Both the position numbers and the translations under genes were made by a program. The notes beneath the pieces were generated by a model. That model was not told where the DNA came from and did no database searches. It worked only from the letters and a program-made list of their open reading frames with translations. From Larus michahellis (Eukaryota; Chordata; Aves; Charadriiformes; Laridae), in the NCBI RefSeq assembly GCF_964199755.1, contig NC_133897.1:115453579-115517578 (forward strand): a stretch of 64,000 nt of DNA, given 5' to 3'. Of this stretch, positions 35,201-46,800 are shown piece by piece; position 1 is the first letter of the stretch, and the number at the start of each line of letters is the position of its first letter.

Positions 35201-37531
35201 TGCTTTCAGGCAGGCTTTGCTCCATGATAAACAACGGAAAACTCCAGTAGAAATTAACTGGAAAACTGTCCTTTTTTTCAACTGGGTGTTGCTCTGGATG
35301 ACCCTCCTAACGTAAAAACATTTCAAGTTCAGATTTTGTAGATTAAGTGTCAAGAACCAAATAAATAATGAAGCGCCCCTAAGGAACGAAAACTGAGTAA
35401 TTTTCAACAGCAATGTGCTTAACGACAGTATGTTTTTAACAATAAATTCGAGGGGGGTGTTATGGCTGTAGGGGTTGTCAAATTTTTCACATTTCATATA
35501 GCCTCATAGCCTATTCCAGCATACTAACTTGTATTTACAATTCCATGTTCATCCACACTTTTGTTAACATATTATCTTCGGAACACTACCTGAGTTGGCT
35601 GATCTTTTTCAGCCCAGCAAGAAGACTAATTCATTGTGTGATACAAAGTGAGTTCATATTTTATTAACAGAGAAATATCTGTACTTTACTGTTAAGTAAC
35701 ATTGAATTTTATCCAAAAAATACTGTTTCAAGTGCTGAGGAGTGGAACAAACTGAATCAGGGAAGCTGACTGTGCCAAGAATTCAAGTGATTCCATTCAG
35801 TCAGCTGTTCTAGCATAAAATACGTTTTCTAAGTTTTTGTGATTTTAACCTCTTAGTTGTAGACAAAGTGTCATCTCAGTAGAATTGCAGGTTTGAGGTT
35901 TTTTTGATTTTTCAATTTCAGTAGAGTTAAACCATCTTTGTATTTTACTTTTAGCCAGAACATGTATATTATGGACATGATAGAAATAAGTATATTTTGA
36001 AGTCCTTTCAAAGAAACATTAGACATAATGAATAATTTCTTTCTCACACAGTAAGACTATTTTGCTGGTTGGTTTGGACTCACAGATTGTAGGATCACAG
36101 AACCATAGAATGGTTTGGGTTGGAAAGGACCTTTGCAGATCATCTAGTCCAACCCCCCTGCCATGGACAGGGACATCTTTTGCTAGATGAGGTTGCTCAA
36201 AGCCCCATCCAACCTGACCTTGAATGTCTCCAAGGGTGGCTCATCTGTCACCTCACTGGGCAACCTGTTCTGGTGTTTCACCACCTTCATGGTAAAAGAA
36301 ATTATTCCTTATACCTAGTCTCAGTCTGCCCTCTTTCAGTTTAAAACCATTACCTTTTGTCCTATCGCAATAGGCCCTGCTAAAAAGTTTGTCCCCATCT
36401 TTCTTATAAGCCTCTTTAAGTACTGAAAGGCCGCAATAAGGCCCCCCCCGAGCCTTTTCTCCAGGCTGAACAACCCCAACTCTCTCAGCCTGTCCTCATA
36501 GCAGAGGTGCTCCAGCCCTCTGATCATCTTAGGGCCCTCTTCTGGACATGCTCCGAGAGGTCTCGGTCTCTGTCTTTACTGTGCTGGGGGCCCCAGAGCT
36601 GGATGCAGCACTCCAGGTGGAGTCTCACCAGAGTGGAGTAGAGGGGCAGAATCACTTCCCTTGACAGGCTGCTCATGCTTCTTTTGATAAAGCCCAGGAT
36701 ATGGTTGGCTTTCTGGGCTGTAAGCCCACATTGCCAGCTTATGTCCAATTTTTCATCCACCAGTATCCCCAAATCCCTCTCCACAAACCTGTTTTCAGTA
36801 CATTCACCACCCAGTCTGCATTGATATTGGGAATTGCCTCCACCCAGATGCAGGACCTTGTCCCTTCGCTCAAGTATATCACTAAGGTAAACAGGTGATT
36901 CTACTTTTAATCTCTATCTTAAATTTCCTTGCAAAAAAGGAATGTTCTTAAAGAACGTTGGGACTTTCTCACAATTTTAGATGTGGACCTCTCATAAAAG
37001 CAGTTCACCTTTAATTCATTCTGGTTTGTTTCTCTCAGGACATAAGTCTTAATACATGGCTTCAAACCAGACAGTAAAATACAAATCCTGTTTAATGAAA
37101 TACTTGAGCACAACAGTCAATTAAGAATAAACTGAGATTAGTATCTTAAAAACCTTTAAAATCAAATGTAGTGATGTAAATAAGCAAGCACCTAGCCTAA
37201 GCATTTCAATTAGAAACTGAGTCTACGTTTTCCTAAATGCCTCAGTGGGGTTTTTTTCCCCTCCTCTTTTTCATCCTTCAGGTGTTCAAGGAGTAGCCAC
37301 AAATGCTTAGTTCCCTTTCTTTGTTGTTTTGTTCCGACAGGTGAGAAGCCAGGGACAGAGCAAGACGAAGTTAAGCTGCAGAACGCCAGCAAGCAGATTG
37401 TGCAGACTGCTATCCTCCGAGCAGTGCAGCAAGTTTCCCAGGAGAGCCAGCAAAAGGAGAAGCGAACAAACAGCAGTACAAGCCTCCAGATAGAAAGAGG
37501 AAAATTAACCAAGAAGCATGAAAAGAAGTAA
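22667..37531 (+). CDS. AKAIN1: A-kinase anchor inhibitor 1
   Basis: Coding sequence is join(22667..22682, 37341..37531), 68 residues. Exon 1 reads ATGGTGTTCGCTCCAG|GTAAGG in a good context (CACCATGG), with an in-frame TGA at 22640. Exon 2 follows GTTCCGACAG, and the phase-1 junction completes Gly6. The product begins MVFAPGEKPG and ends LTKKHEKK, as in the AKAIN1 (C18orf42) family as I recall it. Residues 22-37 ([16 protein letters not shown]) form an amphipathic helix fitting the PKA regulatory-subunit-binding pattern, with Ile25, Val26, Ala29, Ile30, Ala33, Val34 and Val37 on one face. The family binds PKA R subunits without a membrane anchor and is thought to block AKAP-directed localisation. 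There is no signal peptide or membrane segment. The gene lies downstream of ZBTB14 on the same strand, as in mammals. REST-like sites upstream suggest neuronal/endocrine restriction (inference). Confidence 0.93.
24835..24933 (-). repeat. C/A-rich tract with G-quadruplex potential on the - strand
   Basis: The + strand has almost no G or T for about 100 bp and shows repeated CCC/CCAAA blocks. The complementary strand therefore carries many GGG runs separated by short T-rich loops. Low complexity; no gene. Confidence 0.75.
29241..29284. repeat. (CATA)n then (TA)n microsatellite
   Basis: TATACATACATACATAC grades into an uninterrupted TA alternation and ends in an A run. It is likely length-variable. 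Confidence 0.92.
34588..34725 (-). mobile_element. CR1 LINE 3' fragment, antisense
   Basis: It begins with the complement of the CR1 terminus (AGAATCATAGGATCACAG) and continues TTGGAAGGGACCTCTGGAGATCATC, then the CACTGCTCAAGCAGGGTCACCTAG block typical of avian CR1 3' UTRs. It is 5'-truncated, as usual for CR1. Confidence 0.88.
36091..36885 (-). mobile_element. CR1 LINE, 5'-truncated, about 0.8 kb, antisense in AKAIN1 intron
   Basis: The left edge carries the complement of a CR1 3' end (GATCACAGAACCATAGAATGG, then TTGGAAAGGACC and AGTCCAACCCCCCTGCCATGG). The right part contains the complement of the C-terminal part of the ORF2 reverse-transcriptase gene and then ends abruptly. Truncation at the element's 5' end is the normal outcome of target-primed reverse transcription. 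It lies inside the AKAIN1 intron, about 455 bp before the terminal exon, opposite to the gene. Confidence 0.95.
36336..36784 (-). pseudogene. Decayed CR1 ORF2 (reverse-transcriptase C-terminal) remnant
   Basis: Two consecutive - strand frames (36784 to 36524, then 36527 to 36336) together follow the C-terminal end of CR1 ORF2. The first holds [30 protein letters not shown] and [11 protein letters not shown] motifs. The second has [19 protein letters not shown] and LIAAFQYL. The frame change near 36525 and the missing N-terminal polymerase and endonuclease regions show it is non-functional. Confidence 0.88.
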
Positions 37532-38594
37532 AGGAGCGGATTGGTTTTTTCAGTCCTCCAGTCTGCAGCGTTTTCAGCCTTCTCTTTAGTATCAGCTGTA
37601 TTGCTAGTGCAATGTTACTGTTGAAAAGCAAACCAAAGTATAATCACACCTAGAAGTAGGGTAAAGCTGCGATAGTCCTCAGCTGAGAAATATTAAGTGC
37701 ATTAGATTACTAACTCCATGTTTATGCAGTGCCTCTTAACAGAAACAATAACCATAGCTATAAAAGTAGTTCCAAGCACAAGCTGTTATGGTATGGACTT
37801 ACTCTCAAAAGCTTGTTGTCAGTGCACTTTCATGTAAGTTCTGCGTGCAACGTTTATGTCAGTTCAGCTGGACAGACTCTTCTTTGAGTTACTGGGTTCA
37901 CTGAAGAAATAATTTCCTGTTGAGTGTAGCAGAATACTTTCAGGCTGCCTTGAAGCGTGAATTTGTACTTTGCTTTGATTAAACACGGACTATGTGAAAT
38001 GGTAGTATAAAGTGGATTTGCTAAGTTCCATGAAACAATTTCTTTTTTCATCTTGGGGAAAAAAAAAAAGTAATCCGGTAAGACTGCAGTAACTGTGATC
38101 CATGACTGGGATTATAGACCTATGATCTATGTCTTTTTTTAAGGAAGTTAAAAGAAGTACTGAAGTTTTAGTCTACTTGTTTGAAATACTTCTATACTTC
38201 TGCATAAGAATCACTTGTGCCTCGACTATTCCTTTTACTTTTCTTGTTACTGAAAGAAGAGCAACTGATGTGTTGACATGGAGTTCACCAGCTTTTCCTT
38301 CAGTTTTGCAAGTTTGCTGGGGATCGATTTACAGAAAGTGAAGGCTGGAGTGTCTTAAAAAGAAAGTGTTTGAAATTATTAATATCTTGAAGGGTGGAAA
38401 TATACTGTGTCTGAATGCTGTCATGGTAGATATTTCTCACCTGCTGGGCATAAAGTGACTTTAGATATTTGCAGTTGTTACATAGATTCACCTTAAATAG
38501 CACTGCTTTAAGCTGGTAATACAGAATTTATCCTTCAACTGCTCTATATAGCTGAAGAAATCCATGATGTTTCTGAAAATACAAATTAAATAAA
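37532..38594 (+). other. AKAIN1: Presumed 3' UTR of AKAIN1
   Basis: AT-rich sequence after the TAA at 37529-37531, without coding potential. The first convincing canonical signal is AATAAA at 38589-38594. The transcript could end later, because AT-rich sequence continues. Confidence 0.45.
38589..38594 (+). terminator. AKAIN1: Candidate AKAIN1 polyadenylation signal
   Basis: AATAAA within ACAAATTAAATAAATG, about 1.06 kb downstream of the stop. The assignment is by position only. Confidence 0.4.
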
Positions 38595-41500
38595 TGTAGC
38601 TTTCACTTTTATGCTCCCTTACAATAATAATGATTGCACTGTTATACATCTGAAATTAATAACAGTATATTAAATTCTAGAAATGGCTTGTAGCTCTGAT
38701 TCAGCTGAATTCTTGTAGTAATACACCTAGAAATATAGAGAATCAGATGCACAGGATCTGCAAAGGAGACAAACTTCTGTAATTGCTTTTCGACTCAGTT
38801 AGATGATTCTCAAAAAAACCTTTTGGTTTAAGTAATTGGTTATTACTTACTGTGTCCTACTGCTTGTGTTAAACAATTTCAGCATTCTTTCTCATGGCCA
38901 GAGGCTTAGTCATGAATAGCCACATACTGTAAATATTAAGCCCGTGAACCCTGCTTGGTTCCTTTTCTTTTTTTTTTTTTTTAATTTAACAGCACTGACT
39001 CATACCAGATAACGATTTAGCTCAATTTTCTTTCACTTAAAAATGCAAAGAAGAATTTGACACGATTAAAGTTGTTCTAAATCCTCTAATAATGAAAACT
39101 GACTTGGACTGCAAGTACACAGTTTGTTCACTTCTATAGACACTGGGTGAATTTTCCCAGCCCAGCAAACTTTGAAAGTTGGAAGTAGTTGAGTCCTGAC
39201 ACATGTGCGTGTTTGTCGTAAGAGTCATTTTTTTAACATTAGTGTTTTCATAAATTGACCTTTGGTTGAGAGGTAGCTCTTTTCTAAGCACTGTTTGGAT
39301 CTTTGCTTTCTGAGAGCCTAAGAAAACTGATAATGAGTAAAGGTTCAATTCTGAGGCTGATGGACAGGCAAGTCTAGTGGATGAGGCAGAGGAAGCCTGT
39401 GGGAGAGACTCTGTGTTGCAAAATGGTGTTTGCCATGGACTCACGTATGGTGCTGTAGGAAGGAGAGCTATAGGACAGCAAAATCCCCATTTCTTTGGGA
39501 TTATTCTACTTTTTTTACTTTTACTTTTTACTTTAAAAGACGTATTTGTGATATGTCTTTTTTTTTCTATGTTCCTGGTAATTATTTTAATAATCTTCCT
39601 GTAATTTGGAAACGTGTTTACATGTCCATTTTTTTAAAAATCACTGTGTTAGAAAAAGAGGAATTTCAAAAGCCAGTGGATCCAGGCATTTGCCACTGCT
39701 TCACATGAGCCTGTTCCACTCCTCCTCCCACTGTGCTCTTCTCCAATATTCCTTTACTGCCCTAGCCCTTTTAGACACACTGTTACTCAACCATTAAACC
39801 ATGCCCATCTTTTTCAGTGCTGTCTGAAGTCTAATGTCTTGGAAAGATAAAAATGGTAGGAAGCCTAACAGAGCCTTAAGGAAGTCTTCTTTGGTCTCCT
39901 ATTGAGGAAAAACAAATACTGTAGCATCAAAAGCGTAGTTTTCCCTGAAAGCCAAATAACACGTCTCCTGTCTATAGCATATATCCCTAAATTAAGGCAT
40001 GCATTTAGTGTCTCCTATTGACAAAGGGTGTTCTGCACACCACTTGCATACAGGATACGTAGTTGAGATCCGTACCGCGTGTGAGAGAACTGCACAAAAG
40101 AGAACTTTACCCTTGGCTTGTTATATGCTTACTACATGGTGAAAGCGGGTATTTTTGGTATCTTCACTGACAGATTATATTTTCTGGAGAAAATACAGAC
40201 TATAGAAATTATTACAGATGTGATGCAGGTCTGATTACAAATAAAGAAACTCCTAAAGAAAGTCTTAATACCTTACATGTCTCTGGTTTCTCTTGTCAAA
40301 AGAAGGGAAGCAGTTTTCAGATTCACTAGACAATTGTATGAAGCAAGCAATGTGCTCAAGAGGTTTGTAGTAATTAATGCATTATTCAGCACAATAATTC
40401 ATGTCTTCAAAAGACAATCAAAATGGTATCAATACGTATTTAAAACAAACTCACCACCTTTTAGCACTGGTGAGTAGTAAATAGCAGGATGCACAAACAT
40501 TTGAAAGTACATTTATCACAACTCCTTTCATGAAGAAGAATCAGGTGTCCGTGGCTGTCCTGCACTGGGCTTGCTATAGTTTCATTCAGGTTGATTATGG
40601 CAATTTAATTACCATACTTGTGCTATTCTTTGTAGTGCAAGCAAGCAGCAACACCTAAATGGAAATTCATGTAGACACAGCAGGATGTTGTTAAGAGATT
40701 GCTGAATACCACTGTTCATAAAGTTTTTGGTTCTGTGTGGTTACATTGGAAATCTCTGCCCTAAAATTAAAAAAAAAAAACAAAAAACAAAAAAACCCTG
40801 TGACTTGGAAACAGCCATCTTAATTCTATCATTTCAGAAAAATAAAAGCATTCTGTGATAGTATTAGAGTTAAGAGTTGAAAATTCTTGAATATTTATTC
40901 AATAACAAACAACACACCAAAAATCTTACAATCTCTACTTAGGTCATGTCTATATTTTTTTGTGGGGGATATTTTTAAAGGATCTTGGAATCTACCTACA
41001 ATGGCACGTATATAAAAATAGCTATGTAACTATTCTCAATATGACTACCACAAAATATGCTGCAGTTGTGATTTAAATGTGTGCTAATGTCAAATACAGG
41101 GGTTAACGTGTCATTTCTGAAGCTTTTCTAAAAAAGTTTAATCTAAATTAGGGGAAAAAAATAAGAGGAAGTAGAATAAATTCTTGAAAGGATGTGGGAT
41201 TCACTCTAAGTCTCTTGGTTACCCACTCAGGTCTGAGAAGAAATTAAATTAATGAAACCCTGAATATTAGCATAGCCTAATTTCTCTCAATCAGTTCCTG
41301 CAACACATGGATCAACTTGTTAAAAGAGTTTGTGTGAGTGATGGGGGTTGATAATGTGATAATGTCTTCCTTGCCTGACGTTCAGTAAGGAGTAAGCAGC
41401 AGTACTGATGGAGCCTGCGTTCTAATGGATGGGTTTTCTTGTTGTTGGCTTTTGGTGCCTCATGATAAACTCTGGCAGAACCTTTTTCCCTATTTTGGGT

Positions 41501-42060
41501 TTTCCAGAAGACAAGGATTCTCTGAGGCCTCATAAGTTTTTAATTTGTGCTGTATCCTGCCTTTCGAAGGGAGCAGAATTAGGGTCTCTTCTTTCTACTT
41601 CCAGACCTGCATTCACAAAACCTGGTGGATGTGCATGGGCTTTTGTTTCTAAAGACCACTGTATCTTCACTGGATTTAGTCAACATGACCAACAATTTCT
41701 TTAATTGTTAAGACTGAATGGATGAGTACACATACTAGCTGTGTTTGAGAACTCTGGGGAACACCAAGAAATAGATACATATTTTAAATGCATTTGCTTC
41801 TAAGCTGTTTGTGTCTGCCAGGCAGATTTTCTTTGTTTAATTAACATAAGCAGCTTTTCTTTTTTAATAACTTTTCCTCCAGTGACTTGCTACTTGGATT
41901 TTGTTATATGAGCTTGCTAGTTTTAACACTAAACCAACAATAATTCATGTTTAGTTTGGATTTGATTAGAAACCCTGTGGAATCACACATTCCATTGTGG
42001 TATGGCTTTTGCCTTTTCTTTCGCTAAAGTTGAGTAGCAACAATAAATAATGTCCTAAAG

Positions 42061-42125
42061 CAAAGAAAGGGGTGGAGGGGGAGGGTGGTGTTGTGGTTGG
42101 GGAGTTTTGTGTTGTGGGGGTGTTT
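42061..42125 (+). repeat. G-rich tract with quadruplex potential
   Basis: Several GGG/GGGG runs (GGGG, GGGGG, GGG, GGGG, GGGGG) are separated by short T/G loops over about 65 bp, in AT-rich surroundings. Confidence 0.6.
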
Positions 42126-43807
42126 TTCCCTCTCAGTTGCCTATAGCAGGAGGACACACGGGGCAGATCATCATGAATCATTCGCATGTGTTGTGGCAGT
42201 AGCTGAGTGTAGAACTTGTACAGAAAGAGAGAAAATTAACTCTTGTGCAAGCTGGAAACTGAACCCACCTGAGCTGATTCTAAAGCATGGGAGCAAGACA
42301 CTCCTGGTAGCTTTAAGGAAAATGTTCTCCATGTCCTTTCAGAGTTGAAACCCATTTAGAAACACCAGCTAGTGAAGACTGTAATTGTTTGCTTTGTGAC
42401 ATGAGGTGGAAGATGAACATTACTGCATTGTTCTGAAGACTTAAATGCTGTCTTCTTCTGTCTACAGAAGACTTTGAATTTGGCAGGGGGACGACTTTGC
42501 TACTGCCCTAGGGAGTGAATAGCTGCTATTCTTTGCACACATGCATTCATGTGTATACACACATCCTAGAAGATTAAGCCCCTGTCTCCAGTTGCTATAG
42601 TGGATGCACTTGCTCTGTATTTGCTTGGTAAACACACCTCCTGCTAATGCTGTTTCCCCTCATTTCTTTCACGAGACAGGTCATTCTGAAAATCCTCAGC
42701 TACAAGATGAACTATGAAAGCCATCTGCTTCCAGATCAGGGAGAGTGAATATAATAAATCTTCTTTGCCTCATTGGTGGGATATTGACCCTTTCCCACAG
42801 CTCACTGCATGTGTTTATTTCTAAGGAGGACAACTGTGTTAGCCCTTCCTTGCCCTCTCTTGCCAAGGGATTACCCATAAAGCAGTGATCTTTAATATTC
42901 GCTTCCAAGGAAAAAACTGTTCCCGGGATACAGTTTGCCCTGACTTGTGACACTTTACTAGGTCCATCTGACTTCAGGTTTCCCATAGACTGCATACCTG
43001 GTTTGTGGTGCTTTTTCCCCACTACAGAAGAGCAGACTTTCAGATCTGAGTATCTACAGTGGTGAGGATCTAATAGTTTGCTTGGTAGTCCGCCAGCTGA
43101 AGACGTTTATATGTGTGCAGTCCAGCAATCTTAAGGAAAACAAGTTGTCAGATCTTGTAACTCCTCCCATCGCATTTCCCAGAATTCTAGTTCCTTTAAT
43201 CAGCCACTTTGTTTTACTGAGCATTAGACTTCCTAGATCCATAGGCAGGAAGAGGGAGTTTGTTGTCCTCTTCTGTTTAGATCACTGAAACCTGCAGTGA
43301 GCAACAGAAGCTGCACAGTTTGGGAAAATGACCCTCTCAGCGCTGAGCTGCTTTTGTGGCTCTTCCCTTGACTTCATAGGTTTCTTTATTTTCATGTATA
43401 CACTTCCAGACAGCAGTCAAATTGAGAGATCCACAAAACAGAGATACCTGAGACACTAGAGGTGCAAGGACCCAGTGTGTCCTTGCATCAGCCTCAAGTT
43501 TAAAAAAATCAGCCTCATGCCATGCTTGTCTCTGGTAACTGGGTGAAAGGACACGAGGCTGCAAATTTCTGTTATTTCCTCAGCCTTGAAACACTGGGAT
43601 GCCACCAAGTCAAGAGCTCTGTTTCATACAGAAACTCTTCCTTCTGACCGCTAAAGCTGGCTGCAAGGATCAGTGCCTGAGACAGGTGACAGCTTGCTCA
43701 TCACTGCTCAGAGGAGGTGGAGGGATGAGATCAGGCATGTCTCAAGCCAGGCGCCAAGTGAAACTTTGCAGAAGGCACTGGGCTTCTACCTGACCAGGAA
43801 TGTTCCT

Positions 43808-43823
43808 CCACCAGGTGGAGCAG
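43808..43823 (+). promoter_or_regulatory. Weak CTCF-like motif
   Basis: CCACCAGGTGGAGCAG matches the CTCF core CCANNAGRKGGCR except for A in place of C near the 3' side. Isolated matches of this quality occur by chance. Confidence 0.3.
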
Positions 43824-46800
43824 CTAAACAAGTCCCTCCTTGCCCGGGGTTGTGTTGATTTTTTTTGTTTTAATTTAATTTAAATAATAAAAAAGAAACT
43901 CTTGGGTGCTTCACGTTCACTACCAGGCAGGTACTCTAACAAACGTGCTTGGAATTCAAGGTACATGACCTCAGAAAAAAACATTTTCTTCAAGGCCAAA
44001 TTGGCACATCTGCTTCTGTAACTTGACTTGTGCCTTCAGCCTTTTCTCCTCTTCTATATAATGCAAAGAAACCCTGAAGTCTGCAAGTTAAATTTAACCT
44101 CCTCTGCTGTTTGTGGGGGTTTTTTTGCCTGCTCTTCTTTACACCACTTACTTATACTGTTGTCTCTCAAGGTCACCTTTTTCCTCAATCTGAAAAAAGT
44201 GCTTGAGAAAAAAATACTGGATCAGTTCTGTAGTCCCTGTTTTCGTCTCTGTGTTCCAGAATTTATGAGGTAACATGCTTTTCCTTGATTTAGGTAAAAA
44301 ACCCTGATATTGTCGCATCATTCTTTCTTTAAACAGTTGTCCCTGTACCTGCATTGTGTGTAGGATTGTAGAAACTACTGCTACGTTATGATTCTGAAGC
44401 TGCAAAAACTGTTGTACATCATATATACTAAATCCTTACTTCCTTGAAAAATCCCTTATTCTTAGAAATCAGATTATGTAACTCTATCTGCCCTGGTAAG
44501 AACTAGGTTAACATCTATTTGGTCTGCTGGCAGGCTAGAGGATTCCCCCACACACACCCCGCCCTTTTAAATATCTACATCTTAGGCTATTGCCTTGATT
44601 ATTTGGAAAGTTAAACATTAAACTAGGGAGCACAGTGAGAGACTGAGAATTAGGATCTTCGCCGAGGTAAGGGGACTGCATACAAAGCTGATGACATATA
44701 ACTCCAGGATCTGCGTGACCTGTGATTTGGAGGTACAATAATAAGCAGTCCTTAACAGATTATGATGTCCGGATGCTAGCAGCTTTCAGTGTGCAGATGG
44801 TGATGCTGTCAGGAAATGTCAGCCTTCGGTCTCTAAATGCCTGTCACATTTCATTAGGGCGCACAGATGACTCTGTTCCCTCCACCGCTGAGGCTCGACA
44901 GCAGATAAAAAATGAGTTCTCCTGGTAATCGCCCCACTCCTTATTATTTTGTGATCCGTTCATTTCAACCGAGTGTCGATATCTACAGAAGCAAAACGTG
45001 CTTTCGTGTATGAATTTTCACATTGTTGGTGACAACAAATGTGTCATCACTCAGGGAGATGCCAAATGTCCTGCAGAAGGGCAAAGAAACCCGATTTCTT
45101 GTTCTCTAGAGGAACAATGCATCAGCCTAAGAATTCGGTGTATGTTTGCAGACACCTACGGGAGACAGAAAACTGCTCTTTGTTTTGCAACTGTCACTTT
45201 GGGTATTAGACTTTACTATGTCTCTCCTGCTGTCATTTTGCCTCCACCTTGGACTGAAACTCCGACAGTGCAGACACAAGGAGAATAACAGGTGGTATAA
45301 AGGGACATGGGCAAGCCATGGTTTTGCCCTAGCAATGCAAGAGCATAGCTAAAACACCTAGTCCCTCCCCAGTCTTTCTGGCATGCAGTAATGGAGCAAC
45401 AGCTGCAGTGATGGGTTCTGGGGACCATATAATCTTCTGTGACGTGACCTTCCTGATCAAAGTATAGAAGGACCCCACCAGACCACCAACACAGAAAGGA
45501 ACAGGAAAAAAGGCCAGAAGTGGGAAATGAAGACCCTTGAACACAACAGTCCGAACTCTGAGATGATGCTAGAGCTACAGGGATGGTCTGGGGAAATAAT
45601 TTTCCTACATACTTTTCCTATAGATCTTTTTATCTCTTATCATGTAAATCACTTCAGTATGTTTTTGCAGAGAACAATATTTTGGTGAAATGAAGCAGAG
45701 ATTTGTTTTGGGGAAATAAATTACTTACCAACGGAAACTTGCCCAGCCCCAAGCAGGTCCTCACTGCTCGGTCTTTCTTGCCTGCTTTGAAGCCTTTACT
45801 AAAAAAAAACAAACAAAAAACACCACAAAACAACACAGTAATTTTAGTGTGAACACTCCATGATAAAGGAAATCTAGTGCCTGTGCATGATAAGAGAAAG
45901 CCTGTGATATTATGTGACATGAAGCCCACAACGGCACATTTATGTCAGACTGTCAACACTGCTTTCATAGCCCAGTACAATTCTGTATCCAAAGTCTTGC
46001 ACACTACTCCTTGTTGTTTCTGGTTTGTTGACCAGGCTTTTGCATGTAAATGTATGTGAGAGACACAGGTTGATATTATGCTTTGTCTTTTTAAAAAGTC
46101 TTTCTCTTGCTGGTAACGGAAAACCGTTATCTTACCTGGAAACAAAGAAAACTTGTTCTGGCTGCAGCTGAAGGAAATCAAGGCATGAGGGAGAAGCTGC
46201 ACTTTGTGTCCACATTTGGTACATTAATAGGTTCAAAAAACATTTGTAGCTTCATAAAACAAAGATTTCCAAGGGTGTTTTCTGGATGGTGTTAGAGCAG
46301 GAGTAGCTAATAAATATTCAGTAGGCTTTACTTTCAACAAACACCTTTTCTGTGTACTTATAAATGAAGTTCTTACAATCTTACTGTCATCCACAGTGGT
46401 CCTAAAACCTCACGTGAGCAGCTGCTGGTTTTACATATATTCTCAAATGCACCCCTTAGAGATAAATCAACGGTAGGGAGTCATTATTTTCTAGCAAGTG
46501 GCGTAAGGGATTCATATAAATCATCTCTTTTCACAGATCAGCTCTACCTGTCCCTCTGCAAAGAGGCAGCCTGCCAAGTTAGCCATTATGCATCACTCTA
46601 CCCATCACAGCAAATCAAGAAGAAAAGCCGCAGGCCCCAGCTGAGGTTTAGGAATTGTAAGTGCTCATGTTTTAATTGTGTTAAAGGCACAGAATGTTTC
46701 TGTAAGAGCAGCACCTGGCGGAGCACTGGCTCTAGCTCATTCCTGTTATGAAATCTGTAGTATGTCCATTTTTTAAAGTATTATTATTTGGGAAGTTTAT

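Larger units (their letters stand above)
22683..37340 (+). other. AKAIN1: Intron 1 of AKAIN1
   Basis: It runs from GTAAGG (22683) to GACAG (37340) and is 14.66 kb long. The first 100 bp are CpG-rich and the rest is AT-rich, without coding potential. It contains a CA-rich tract, a (CATA)n/(TA)n microsatellite and two antisense CR1 insertions near its 3' end; the larger lies only about 0.45 kb from the acceptor. No internal exon or RNA gene is recognised. Confidence 0.85.

Noticed and set aside
37210-37631. Antisense frames over the second AKAIN1 exon
   Set aside because: They are shadows of the conserved AKAIN1 coding exon. The + strand splice acceptor, helix and C-terminus account for the sequence.
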